A stretch of DNA of 64,000 bases from Gordionus sp. m RMFG-2023 (Eukaryota; Nematomorpha; Gordioida; Chordodea; Parachordodidae). The notes below the pieces were generated by a model. That model was not told where the DNA came from and did not search any database. It worked only from the letters and a program-made list of their open reading frames with translations. Location: positions 40,711,366-40,775,365 of the forward strand of contig NC_088777.1 in NCBI RefSeq assembly GCF_954871325.1. The letters run 5' to 3'. Shown piece after piece: positions 27,134 through 39,456 of this stretch. Both the position numbers and the translations under genes were made by a program. How positions within the stretch are numbered: the first letter of the stretch is position 1; each line of letters starts with the position of its first letter.

Positions 27134-27480
27134 ATATTTTTCACTTGCAAATATTATTCCTAATATATTTGGCCTTTTCAAAAATGTCTTGACAAAACCA
27201 TTTAAATGGTATTGTATGCCTATGATTGCTTTGATAGATTTACATTCCAGTATTTCCCTCATTTGGCTATTGATTTAAGGAAAAATTCTTTCAACGTTAG
27301 CAATAGCTGGTGTAGGAAAATTGAAGCTTGCTATCTATAATTAGCAGTTCAATATTCGAGTATTGAAATATCATATAAATATTTGACCCATTTTTGGTGA
27401 AGAGGAAATTTTATATATTCAACGCACCTCAATTTATAAATAAACAATCCAAGGTTGCAAAATTGGTCAAACAACTTTGA
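27134..27480 (-). pseudogene. hAT transposase C-terminal fossil
   Basis: Reading the minus strand from 27315 down to 27134 gives PTPAIANVERIFP, one stop codon, then INSQMREILECKSIKAI and GIQYHLNGFVKTFLKRP. The pattern of a small residue, then VERIFS, then a run ending in a helical segment is the hAT family C-terminal dimerisation domain. Upstream, at about 27480-27420, comes NVSLNESKLFDQFC in a different frame. At least one stop and one frameshift are present, so the copy is dead. No full element could be outlined, though a possible terminus lies near 26962. Confidence 0.6.
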
Positions 27481-28828
27481 CTCATTTAAAGAAACATTTT
27501 TATTTAAAAAAATTTATAGATTTTTCTAAATGTGACTACTTAGCATTTTTATTTCCACCCATTCTTCTACAGATTCTGACCTAAGATCAACCCATTAAAT
27601 ACAATGCCAATAACATATCTTTCAATATATCTACTTTGATTTTTTGCCCCTTTTTATTATATTTGTTTTAAATAGTGCCTTTACTTTAATGGAAAAATAT
27701 TTCATTTTTCTTTCGGTTAACAAATATTTTAATGACTTTAAATAGTTTAACATTTTAATAAGATTAATTTTTTTTATGAAACATATACATCAAGGAATGG
27801 GGAAACCAGAGATATGCGTTTTTTACATCATTTTATAGAATTTCTGATAATTGGTGGATTGTTAATTGAAAGAAAGTACAATTTAAGGCTTCATACATTT
27901 TAAGAAATGGCATAAGGAAATAAAAAAAATGCATTGTATTTTTGAGTGATAAACAATCTCCCCAAACAAGATATCAATATCTTTTCCTTAACTTTCTTTT
28001 AAAAACATTTTTGTAGTATTTATTTTGTTGTAAAAATTAATCATTTTCCTTATATGTTTTTCTTATTTTTAAGTATAAAAATTTAAAAAATAAAAATAAC
28101 AAAAAATAATGGCTCACAATGTTCCCACTTAAAAAATTTATAAAATTAATCTATATTATTTATATTTTATATTATAAAAAAAGTAAAAGGAGAAAATAAG
28201 GGTGGGATCGGAGTGTGAAATAAATAAATATTAAATTAAAATACTACTGTCAAAACCGGATAATTGCAAAGCGTTGGGACTGAAAGAATTCATTTTATTG
28301 CAATTATCCGATTTTTCACTATTCGATTTTTTACAATTATAAGATTAAATATAATTTTTTTTTAATATAAGCTAACTTTGTGTTATTATTAATAAGGCAT
28401 TATTTACATATATTCAAGTATTAATGCTTTGGCACCTTTAATACACACATATTGCGTTTATTAAAAAAAAATTATTTTTTTCAATTTGTTTCTATTCGGG
28501 ATATTAAGATATGTTTTTTTAAATTTTTTTTATAAATGTGATAAATTTAAAATAATCCAAAATACACAAATCAAATCATATGAAGATTTCTTTCCACATT
28601 TTACATAATCAATAATTTTAAAGAAACATTTAATAAATATATAAGAAAGGAAGATAAATATTGTTTGTGTTACCTCTTTACAGTGTTGTGTATATTTACA
28701 TCTCTAAAACACTTAAGTCTTAAATTATTCTTGTAAATAATTATAAAAATTTGATATAGAAAGCCAAGCAACTTAAAGGTTGTAACAAGAAATATAATCT
28801 TTACACCTTACTTTAAAACATGCTAACT

Positions 28829-29208
28829 AAGATAATCCTTTAATTTATGTAAGTAGACCCTGCTAAATAAATCAGAATCAATCAATGATGAATAAATCAA
28901 ATGAGTGAATAGTATATACTCTAATTTTACTCACTGAGAAACGCTTTTAATTTCTTATTTGAAAAAACTTTTTAATATTTAATTTATGAATTGCAAAATT
29001 AAAATTACACACATGATATTTTATTTTCCTTTTAAGATAATTTTTTAATTTATGTAATACCTGCCAAATAAATCAGATGAGTGATTAGTAGATAATCTAA
29101 TTTTACTCACTGAGAAATGTTTTTAATTTCTTATTTGAAAACTTTTTAATATTTAATTTATGAATTGCAAAATTAAAATTACACACATGATATTTTATTT
29201 TCCTTTAT
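28829..29208. repeat. Two-copy tandem duplication of about 190 bp
   Basis: The block from AAGATAAT to CATGATATTTTATTTTCCTT occurs at about 28829-29033 and again at 29034-29208. The second copy is shorter by several small gaps. Long identical stretches such as TTTTTAATATTTAATTTATG remain, so the duplication is fairly recent. Confidence 0.8.
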
Positions 29209-29868
29209 TATATTGAATATAAAAACAACTAATCTCCAATTCAAAAATCACCGCTTAGTAGTGTTGTTAATCGGCTTAGCCGAGTCGGCTCGAACAGAGC
29301 TCACCCAAATTTTGGGTCGTTTTTTTCGACTCCAACTCAAAGTTTTGGTCGTTTTTTACGACTTCGACCAGAGTTCAAGGCGAAAGACCCAAAATATGGG
29401 TCGATTTTTACGACTCCGACTCAAAATTTGGGTCGTATTTTTCGACTCAAACTTGAAATTTGGGTCGTATTTTTCGACTTAAACTTGAAGTTTGGGTCAT
29501 ATTTTTCGACTCCAACTCAAAGTTTGGGTCGTTTTTCTGACTCAGACTCAAACATCGGGTCGTTTTATTCAATCCGACCCAAAATATGGATCTTTTTTTT
29601 AAAGACGACTTAAAGTTAGGGTTGCTTTTTTTCACCCCTAACCCAATTATCTAGATCATTTTTTTCGACCAAAAGTCAAATAACATTTAGTATATATTAA
29701 TATTATAGGCGGGAAAGTTACTTAAAGCTTCTTTAAATTATAATGCTCTGATTAACTATTCATCATAGTTATATTTTAAAATTTTTAAGTGATGTACCAT
29801 AGAAAAGTGCCATTTGTCATGATAATTATTTTTGAACTTTTTTAAATGAAATAGATAAAAATATATAT

Positions 29869-31061
29869 TGTAGACATGTTAAATCAAAATTTCAGTGATG
29901 ATGTACCATAGATAAGTGGTAATTGTCATAATCGCTATTTTTGAACTTTTTTGAGTTTTTTTAAAGCAAATTGCTAAAAATATATATTCTAAACATGTTA
30001 AATTAAAAATTCAGTGAGGATGTATCATAGATAGGTGACAATTGTCATAATCGCTATTTTTTAACTTTTTCAAATTTTTTTAAATGAAATATCTAAAAAT
30101 ATATATTCTAAACATGTTAAATTAAAAATTCAGTGAGGATGTATCATAGATAGGTGACAATTGTCATATACGCTATTTTTGAACTTTTTCAAATTTTTTT
30201 AAAGGAAATAGCTAAAAATATATATTCTAAACATGTTAAATTAAAAATTCAGTGAGGATGTATCATAGATAGGTGACAATTGTCATAATCGCTATTTTTG
30301 AACTTTTTTAAATTTTTTTAAAGGAAATATCTAAAAATATATATTCTAAACATGTTAAATTAAAAATTCAGTGAGGATGTATCATAGATAGGTGACAATT
30401 GTCATAATCAATATTTTTGAACTTTTTTCAATTTTTTAAAGCAAATAGCTAAAAATATATATTCTAAACATGTTAAATTAAAAATTCAGTGAGGATGTAT
30501 CATATATAGGTGACAATTGTCATAATCGCTATTTTTGAACTTTTTCAAATTTTTTTAAAGGAAATATCTAAAAATATATATTCTAAACATGTTAAATTTA
30601 AAATTCAGTGAGGATGTATCATATATAGGTGACAATTGTCATAATCGCTATTTTTGAAATCTTTGAAATTTTTTTAAGGAAATATCTAAAAATATATATT
30701 CTAAACATGTTAAATTAAAAATTCAGTGAGGATGTATCATAGATAGGTGACAATTGTCAAAATCGCTATTTTTGAACTTTTTCAAATTTTTTTAAAGGAA
30801 ATAGCTAAAAATATATATTCTAAACATGTTAAATTAAAATTTCAGTGAGGATGTTTCATAGATAGGTGACAATTGTCATAATCGCTATTTTTGAACTTTT
30901 TTTAAAGGAAATATCTAAAAATATATATTCTAAACATGTTAAATTTAAAATTCAGTGAGGATGTATCATAGATAGGTGACAATTGTCATAATCGCTATTT
31001 TTGAACTTTTTCAAATTTTTTAAAGGAGATAGCTAAAAATATATATTCTAAACATGTTAAA
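29869..31061 (+). repeat. Left-arm array of 118-119-bp units
   Basis: The marker AAACATGTTA occurs at 29991, 30110, 30229, 30348, 30466, 30585, 30703, 30822, 30932 and 31050. Spacing is 118-119 bp except for one 110-bp unit. Units differ by only a few bases. They are noncoding. Confidence 0.92.
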
Positions 31062-31096
31062 GTCACCTATCTATGATACATCCTCACTGAATTTTT

Positions 31097-32310
31097 AATT
31101 TAACATGTTTAGAATATATATTTTTAGATATTTCCTTTAAAAAAATTTGAAAAAGTTCAAAAATAGCGATTATGACAATTGTCATCTATATATGATACAT
31201 CCTCACTGAATTTTAAATTTAATATGTTTAGAATATATATTTTAAGATGTTTCCTTTAAAAAAATTTGAAAAAGTTCAAAAATAGCGATTATGACAATTG
31301 TCACATATCTATTATACATCCTCACTGAATTTTTAATTTAACATTTTTAGAATATATATTTTTTGCTATTTCCTTTAAAATAATTGAAAAAAGTTCAAAA
31401 ATAGCGATTATGACAATTGTCACTTTTCTATGGTACATCTTCACTGAAATTTTATTTTAACATCTTTACAATATATATTTTTAGCTATTTCCTTTAAAAA
31501 AATTTGAAAAAGTTCAAAAATAGCGATTATGACAATTGTCACCTATCTATGATACATCCTCACTGAATTTTTAATTTAACATGTTTAGAATATATATTTT
31601 TAGATATTTCCTTTAAAAAAATTTGAAAAAGTTTAAAAATAGTGATTATGACAATTGTCACCTATCTATGCTACATCCTCACTGAAATTTTAATTTAACA
31701 TGTTTAGAATATATATTTTTAGCTATTTCCTTTAAAAAAATTTGAAAAAGTTCAAAAATAGCGATTATGACAATTGTCACCTATCTATGAGACATCCTCA
31801 CTGAATTTTTAATTTAACATGTTTAGAATATATATTTTTAGATATTTCCTTTAAAAAAATTTGAAAAAGTTCAAAAATAGCGATTATGACAATTGTCACC
31901 TATATATGATACATCCTCACTGAATTTTAAATTTAACATGTTTAGAATATATATTTTAAGATGTTTCCTTTAAAAAAATTTGAAAAAGTTCAAAAATAGC
32001 GATTATGACAATTGTCACATATCTATGATACATCCTCACTGAATTTTTAATTTAACATGGTTAGAATATATATTTTTTGCTATTTCCTTTAAAAAAATTG
32101 AAAAAAGTTCAAAAATAGCGATTATGACAATTGTCACCTATCTATGATACATCCTCACTGAATTTTTAATTTAACATGTTTAGAATATATATTTTTAGCA
32201 ATTTGCTTTAAAAAAACTCAAAAAAGTTCAAAAATAGCGATTATGACAATTACCACTTATCTATGGTACATCATCACTGAAATTTTGATTTAACATGTCT
32301 ACAATATATA
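31097..32310 (-). repeat. Right-arm array of 118-120-bp units, inverted
   Basis: The reverse complement of the left-arm unit recurs about eleven times, marked by TAACATGTTTAGAATATATA. Several units carry the same variants as left-arm units (for instance ATTTTTAGATATTTCC against ATTTTTAGCTATTTCC), which suggests that the arms exchange sequence or arose by copying. Confidence 0.92.
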
Positions 32311-33262
32311 TTTTTATCTATTTCATTTAAAAAAGTTCAAAAATAATTATCATGACAAATGGCACTTTTCTATGGTACATCACTTAAAAATTTTAAAATA
32401 TAACTATGATGAATAGTTAATCAGAGCATTATAATTTAAAGAAGCTTTAAGTAACTTTCCCGCCTATAATATTAATATATACTAAATGTTATTTGACTTT
32501 TGGTCGAAAAAAATGATCTAGATATTGGGTTAGCGGTGAAAAAAAGCAACCCTAACTTTAAGTCGTCTTTAAAAAGAAAGATCCATATTTTGGGTCGGAT
32601 TGAATAAAACGACCCGATGTTTGAGTCTGAGTCAGAAAAACGACCCAAACTTTGAGTTGGAGTCGAAAAATACGACCCAAACTTCAAGTTTGAGTCGAAA
32701 AATACGACCCAAACTTCAAGTTTTAGTCGAAAAATACGACCCAAACTTCAAGTTTGAGTCGAAAAATATGACCCAAACTTCAAGTTTAAGTCGAAAAATA
32801 CGACCCAAATTTCAAGTTTGAGTCGAAAAATACGACCCAAATTTTGAGTCGGAGTCGTAAAAAACGACCCATATTTTGGGTCGAGGTCGTTTTTTTCGGC
32901 TTGGACTTGGGTCGGAGTCGAAAAAAACGACCCATATTTTGGGTCGAAGTCGTTTTTTTCGGCTTGAACTCGGGTCGAAGTCGAAAAAACGACCCAAACA
33001 TTGAGTCGGAGTCGAATAAAACGACCCGAGCTTTGGGTCGGGGTCGCGACTCGCGGCGTTTTAACAACACTACCGCTTAGCAATTATCCGATAAAAATAG
33101 CCTTGTTAACATATAAATGAGACTTAAAATTTTATTAATTCAACCAATATTTCACAATTAGATTTGCATTTTAAAAAATATGTTAACATGCCATTATAGA
33201 TTTTACAAAATGGCGGTTTTTTGTTTTGCACTTAAGCGATATGTAATTAAGCGGTTTTGAAT

Positions 33263-34979
33263 GTAAGTTGACAAATTAATCTTTTAAAAAATTAATTTAT
33301 AATAAAACAAAAAAATGATAATTATTTTCCAAAAAATATATAAAATAAGATATTATTTTATTTTTTTTAATAATATTTTATAATAATAAGGCTTATTTCA
33401 TATTTTCCTTAAAATTTTCGAATATTTTGCTGCTAACAAATATTAAAATCTAGTTCTAAAGTTTAAATATAATGTTCAAATAACATTTTTATTTTTTATA
33501 GATTTTAAAACAACAGGTATTTTATTATTCTTTATTGTATGAATATCATGATTAATCATATTGACAGATATAAAATTCTTACATATAGCACTATAAAATC
33601 CAAATAATACAGATCATATGCACCGATAATAACATTTATTGCACATATAAAAACAGGCATAGCAAATATAGTTTCATAAAATGAATTTAGATAAATAAAT
33701 TAAAATAATTATATAATCTTTAAGCGAATAAATATCATTAATTTTGAACTTTAGCGCAAATAAACGAAAGTTTCTTCTAGTTAAATTCGTCAAATAATCT
33801 CTTTCAAAGTAAACAATAAAAAAAAAGACTAGAATTTATCGTTTCTAGTATTTGTCCTGATTGGGCCGTTTTTTTAGATAGTCAACTCATTATTTTAGTA
33901 AGAAATTTATAATGCTATTACTTTTAAACTACATGCGTAAGAAATATGTAATTATTTTAATATAAATTATATTAAAGGATTCTATTTATTATTAGATAAA
34001 AGGAAATACAACTATTAATGTATATTCCTTTATTATTGAATATATCTAATAATTTAATTTTTATATTTTATTTATTTCATGAGAAAATGAATCTCACTGC
34101 CATTAATAGAATATATATCAAAAAATTTTACCTAATTTGCAGTATACCTAAGCATTTGCAGTTTAGTAAAACCCAAATATATGTGTACGGAATGATTTTT
34201 AATTTTGTAGAGTAGTTCATGAGTTACAAAGGTTTTTTGAATCTTGGGGTCTGCATAAACACCACCTGGTCATCCAACTTTTTTTCAACTGTTTTGGAAT
34301 TGATCAGTGATAATATTCTCAAGCACGAATATTATGCTTATGGCGGTTGTGGTATGCATTTGGATAAGAAAAAATTACACGATTTAAAATAAATATTGGT
34401 CAATCTATATTTATATACAAGCTATCATGTTGTCATTCGTTCAAGCTTGATTGCTCAATATAAAGTTAGTCAAACAATCTAATGCGGACCTAAACCAGAC
34501 CAGCCTTATAATGAAGCAAAATATTTAAATTTATTATTGAATTACAATAAAATTTTAACAAAATATATTTAAAAATCAAAATAAAATATCGAGAATTTTA
34601 TAAAAATTTAGAAAAATATTATAGGCTCTTTGTAATTTTTATTATATCTCAAGTAATTTCGGATATTATTCCACAATTACCAAAGATAAAATAAAAATTT
34701 TAAATTATAATTTAATTAGTGGTAGAAAGTATCTTGGGGTTTAGCAAGCTCCACTAACACTCGCTTTACTAATCATGATTTAAATAATATCAAGACATGA
34801 TGAATGTTTATAAAACTCATGATAAATGCTTATAAAAATAACAAATTAAGAAACATTTGCTTAATATTATTTGTCTTAAAAACATTTTCAAAATTTGATA
34901 AAAAAAATATATAATAGTTAATTATTATAAAAATTTTTAGCATATGGATAGACAATTTAAGATATATTTTAGGATAAAG
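33263..34979. other. Gene-free AT-rich spacer
   Basis: No coding or repeat signal is strong here. The 65-codon frame at 34018-34215 has no domain I recognise and its composition matches the surrounding noncoding DNA. Confidence 0.5.
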
Positions 34980-37005
34980 TTATATACACTAGTTTCTTAA
35001 ATTTTAAATTGGGATCCATAGATTAACTTCCCCGGTCTTTTCTTTTCCACTAACAATCCCCTAAAAAGTTCAAAGTATACCACTAATATCTAATACCAAA
35101 AATTATAAACTAAACTCTAGTTAAAAAAAGAAAGAATAAATAATAATAGCAGTATTAATTTATATTAGTCACTAAGGTATTATAACTTTTTCTAATATCA
35201 AAAACTTTTTACCAGGCTTAATAGTAATTTTGTTAAATTTTTTTGAAATTTTTATTTTCCTAGTGGATTAAAATAAAATGACCTTGACAACTTATTATTA
35301 GGCCCAATGGTTTTAGAACCTTTTTCTAATATCAAAAATTTCTACTGGGTTCAAAACATAATATATATTTTTAATATTTTTACATTAGCCGCAAGTAATT
35401 ATAAAAAAAAATGACATTAGAAATCTCACTATGAACCCATAGGTTTTAGAATCTTTATAGTATCAAAAACATTTAGCTACTATAACAAAATTTTATAAAT
35501 TTTTATATTATAATTTTGCTCGTGAAATGAAATAAAATAGCAATGTTAATTTAATATTAGGCCCAGTGGTTTTAAAACATTTTTCTAATATCAAGAACCT
35601 TTTACTGGACTCAAAACATAAATATATATTTTTTTTATATTTCATCATTTTACGCGCGGTTTAAAAAATTATGGCAGCCCAAATTATTAAAACATCTTTT
35701 AATTATTAAAACCTATAACTAGACTTCAAAATTTTCAAATTTTTTATAATTGTTTTTCCTCGTGGAATAAAATATAATGGCAATGTCAATTTATTACTGA
35801 ACCTACAGGTTTTAGAGCATCTTTTAGTACCAAAAACTTTTAAATAGACTTAAGATAAATTTTCATATTTTTCCCCTCGTGGAGTAAAATATAATGGCAG
35901 TGCCAATTTATTACTATATCCAAAGATTTTAGAACATCTTTTTAGTATCAAAATCTTTTAATAGGCTTAAAAAAAAGTTTTTAAAGATTTTCATAATTTA
36001 TTTTTCCTCATGGTGTAAAATATAATTACTGTGGCAATTTATTACTAGGCCCAAAGGTTTTAGAACTAGTATCATAAACCTTTAACTAGGCCCAAAACAA
36101 AGTGTGGTATTATGTAAATTTAATATTGTACGAAATTTAACATTTTTATATTTGAATAATAATAGTTTAATTTTATATGTTTATTCTTCGAAAAATTAGT
36201 AATAGTTGTACTAGATTTTACATTTTTATATTTAAATGATAATATTTTAATTTTATATTTTTATTCTTCGAAAAATTATTATATTTAATATGCAAATAAT
36301 TATGTATATATATATTCAATTTTCAATAAAGTTAGTTAGAGTGGAATTTTATAAATAAGAAAAATTTGTTTTACATTAATTATAGTATCTGAAATTAATT
36401 ATAGACAGAGAGATTCTAAATATTTCTAAATAGAGAAAGGTAATACGATAATTTAATAAATTGGAATTATTTAAAAGAGTTTACATTATATTATTTTAGG
36501 TGAGCTCAAAAGTAAGTGGTTAACCATCGTTATTATTAAAATTAATCCTTTATTTTATTCATATAGATTTAATACACCTTTGATTCCTAATTAGCTCTCC
36601 CAATACAACATTAACACCCTTAGTTAAGTTCGGATTTGTAACACAAAGTTTTAAAGAATTTTCATAATTTTTTTCATCATGGAGTAAAAAAAATATCCGT
36701 GCCAATTTATTACTTATCACAAAAATTCTAGAAGATCTTTCTTAAAAACTTTCAACTAGGCTTAAAATAAATTTTTAAAAAATTTTCATATATTTTTCCC
36801 TTGTGGAGTAAAATATAATGGTAGTGCCATTACTAGACCCAGAACAACTTTCTGATATTAAAAACTTTTAACTAAGCTTAAAACAAATTTTTAAAAATTT
36901 TCATAATTTTTTTTCCTCGTGGACTAAAATTTAATGTCGAGTCAATTTATTCCCTAGACCCAAAGGTTTTAGAACATCTTTTTAGTATCAAAAATTTTTA
37001 ATTGT
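34980..37005 (-). repeat. Satellite-like tandem array B, split by a solo LTR
   Basis: The unit of array A (21770-25785) is found here on the minus strand about 12-15 times, with top-strand landmarks CCACGA-like TCGTGGAGTAAAATATAATG, GGCAGTGCCAATTTATTACT and AGGTTTTAGAACATC. Units are diverged and some truncated; those left of 35500 are the most worn. The array is interrupted at 36103-36643 by a solo LTR. Confidence 0.8.
36103..36643 (+). mobile_element. Solo LTR of a gypsy element related to the one at 1251
   Basis: The 541-bp block begins TGTGGTATTATG, ends GGATTTGTAACA, and is flanked by CAAAG on both sides (36098-36102, 36644-36648), a 5-bp duplication typical of LTR elements. Its last 50 bp share CTCTCCCAATAC, ACACCCT and AAGTTCGGA with the ends of the LTRs at 1251-1675 and 6234-6614. 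It carries no internal coding part, so it is the usual remnant of recombination between two LTRs. Divergence from the full element's LTR points to an older or sister family. Confidence 0.85.
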
Positions 37006-37512
37006 CAGACTTTTTTGGTTAGGTTGTTTTCATAATAGTGAATTTTGAATCAAACAGTAAATTATATATATCACAGAAGATTATAAAATATTGGTAGACA
37101 TCAAAAAATATCTTTTAATGAAGGTAAACGGGCATATGCGAGGATGAAATTAACAAAAATGAAAATAAATGGCAGGTTTATTTTATTTCTCAATTAAAAT
37201 TATAAAATTACGATGTTGTGAGTGAAATTTATATACCTTAAATATAACGATTAATTGTAAACACAGAAAAACTCATCCCATTCAATAAAATAATGTAACC
37301 AACAAAATTAATCTCAAAAAACTTAAACCCTGACACAATTTCAACCAACCCCATTCAAATCATCTTTATAATTTTATCCATAAAATTCACAAAAGCCAAC
37401 CATTCAAACCAACTCCATAATCAATATTTACCCAATAATCTTATTACCTCGAAAACTCAACATAAAACAAAAACATTGACGTTAATAATTAATCCACAAC
37501 TTTCACAACGTA

Positions 37513-38181
37513 CAGCGTCTACATGAGCGGGAGGGGTAGGAACAGTTTGCATCCTATTTTTTTGAGGGGCTAGGGGGTAAGCTGCTTTAATGGGGGTCGG
37601 ATAAATTTTTTGAGGGGTTATCTATTAAATTTTGAGATGAAATAGGACAAAATTTATTGCTGTAAAAATTAATACTTCTATTATAGAATTATTATAATAC
37701 AATTATCGACCAAATCTATATATTGCAAACAATCATACACATTGTTTTCCAAATAAAACTTTCTGCTATCCTTTTAAATTACATTTAAAAGGTTTAGATA
37801 TATCAGCAAGCTCATAATGCCATAATAATTAATTCACTGTAAATAATGGAGATTTTGATTGAATTTATTATCTAAAAAATAAATTCTTTATAATCAAAAA
37901 AATAAATTCACTGTAAATAATGGAGATTTTGATTGAATTTATTATCTAAAAAATAAATTCTTTATAATCAAAAAATAAATTCTTTATAATCAAAAAAATA
38001 AATTCTTTATAATCAAAAAATTAGTTGGTAGAGATAGATAAATTTAAGTTATCTTTATAAATTCTTCAAAATAAAAATAAAAAGACACCGCCGCCGTAGG
38101 CGGCGGGAATTTTTTAGGGGGGTAGGCAAAAGTTTTTGAAGGGGGTTTGCATCCAATGAAAATCCTGTCATGTAGACGCGG
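37513..38181. mobile_element. hAT-type MITE, 669 bp, with 8-bp target duplication
   Basis: ACAACGTA lies on both sides (37505-37512 and 38182-38189). The left end is CAGCGTCTACATGA and the right end is TCATGTAGACGCGG, inverted copies with small differences at the outermost bases. Just inside, both ends carry GTTTGCATCC in inverted orientation and G-rich runs. The middle holds a 74-bp tandem duplication starting at 37831 and 37905, then short 23-bp repeats to about 38020. At 38091-38108 CCGCCGCCGTAGGCGGCG forms a small hairpin. It is noncoding. Confidence 0.88.
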
Positions 38182-38189
38182 ACAACGTA

Positions 38190-39456
38190 TTACATTACCT
38201 ATGCCCTAAATAAATTTGAAAGAAGTAAGTTATTTATATTTTCGCTGCGAAGTTACAGTTTCTTTTGTATTATATTCTGTAATCATTTTGACTTGACAAT
38301 ATTTAGACATTATAATAACGAATGTATATATTGATTTATAACAGAGACCTGCAAGGCCGGGACGTATATTGTACCCAAATATTTGAAATCGTCATTATTA
38401 GCTATAAAAATCAAAAATAAATATAATATATTTTAAAAAAATCCTAACCAGGCCTGAAATTTTTTTTAAAAAAAAAGCCGGGCTGGGCCTTTATAAAACC
38501 TGGGAGGGGCCGTAAAAAATTTAAAAAAAAATTTTAAAAAAAAATCCAATCCGGGCCGGGCTTTACAAATGGTACTTCTGAAGTATGCAAACGATCATAT
38601 AAAATCCTTTTACCAATATTCTATGAAAGGATATTTTATAGGAGGCCTGGGTTGTAATAATTTTGGTGTTGCGGTTTATGCAAATTATATGTTAAAAATA
38701 TTGTAATAAATTTCTATTTATTATTTAAATGTAATAAATTTATATTTATTATTTATTTATAAAAAGAAAGTAACAATAAACTTTAATTAATTTAATTCAT
38801 GGTCATTTTTTTAATAATATATTTTATTTATTTGTATATTTATAGGAAATATAAATACAGTCTGTAGAAATAATAAAGTAATATTATAGTTGTCATAACA
38901 AATTACATAATTTGTAAATGAAATCTATCTTAAAATTAATTAAGTAAAATAAGCAAAAATTCATTAATTATATTATATGTAGCCATTCGCCAATACTCAT
39001 TTGTTTAATAACTATTCTATTTTAATATTTTGTTTTTGACATAGAATTACCTATAGTATTACGTGCCAGTAGGATCACCTAGACTAAATAATTGTATAGT
39101 CCTTACGCTATAAAATATTTTTTATAACATCTAATTTTTATCTACTACCACTATCATACTATAAAATGATTTTTTATAAATATATTTAAATTATTATCAT
39201 AATGTATTTTAGTTTTTTATATTTTGCACAAGGGCAATTCATAGAGCTGATATATAATACAAAATAAATTATAATTAACTTTTATATATTCAGTAATTTA
39301 ATATAAAATATTTAATATTGAAATATAAATAAATAATTTACGCGTGGAGTTAACGTCAATTTTTACTTTTATGCAAAACATCCGCTCACATTTCCTCTTA
39401 CCATTAGCACTAACTAAAGAATTTAATTACATTTAAGTCCCTAAAATATTCCGAAA
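38190..39456. other. Upstream region of RPS2, with a transposon remnant
   Basis: At about 38345-38580 a GC-richer block (GACCTGCAAGGCCGGGAC, GGGCCGGGCTTTACAAATGG) has the look of a MITE whose ends no longer match. The remainder is plain AT-rich DNA. The last 100 bp before 39457 should hold the RPS2 5' UTR and promoter, but I see no motif I can defend. Confidence 0.4.

Larger units (their letters stand above)
29259..33072. mobile_element. Foldback transposon, 3.8 kb palindrome with hAT-type ends
   Basis: CCGCTTAG flanks the element on both sides (29251-29258, 33073-33080). It starts TAGTGTTGTTAA and ends TTAACAACACTA. Each arm of about 1.8-1.9 kb has three zones from outside in: an array of about 32-bp units built on GGGTCGTATTTTTCGACTC (29280-29640, 32520-33050), a single-copy zone nearly identical between arms (about 29640-29870, 32320-32510), and an array of 118-119-bp units containing CAGTGAGGATGTATCATAG. 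I count about ten units left and eleven right. The arms meet at about 31062-31096, where about 35 nt are unpaired. No transposase is encoded. Drosophila FB and sea-urchin TU elements have this plan, so a hAT enzyme probably mobilised it. Confidence 0.88.
28247..33262. mobile_element. Possible pogo/Tc1-like noncoding element that hosts the foldback insertion
   Basis: Near 28247 the sequence reads CTGTCAAAACCGGATAATTG, and near 33236-33262 the minus strand reads ATTCAAAACCGCTTAATTAC. These are imperfect inverted copies. The motifs AATTATCCGAT and AAGCG recur just inside both ends. If these are its ends, the foldback element inserted into it and the rest is about 1.2 kb. A TA target duplication is possible on the left but not certain on the right. 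Superfamily assignment is tentative. Confidence 0.35.

Noticed and set aside
29213-29635. Overlapping frames of 61-89 codons on both strands
   Set aside because: They are translations of the 32-bp array, open only because of the repeat; the mirror copy at 32472-33083 does the same on the other strand. No domain is present.
29869-32310. CRISPR-like regular repeats
   Set aside because: Units are contiguous with no variable spacers, and the array is an inverted pair in a eukaryotic genome. It is a tandem array in a transposon.
32472-33083. Six overlapping frames on both strands
   Set aside because: Same cause: the right-arm 32-bp array of the foldback element.
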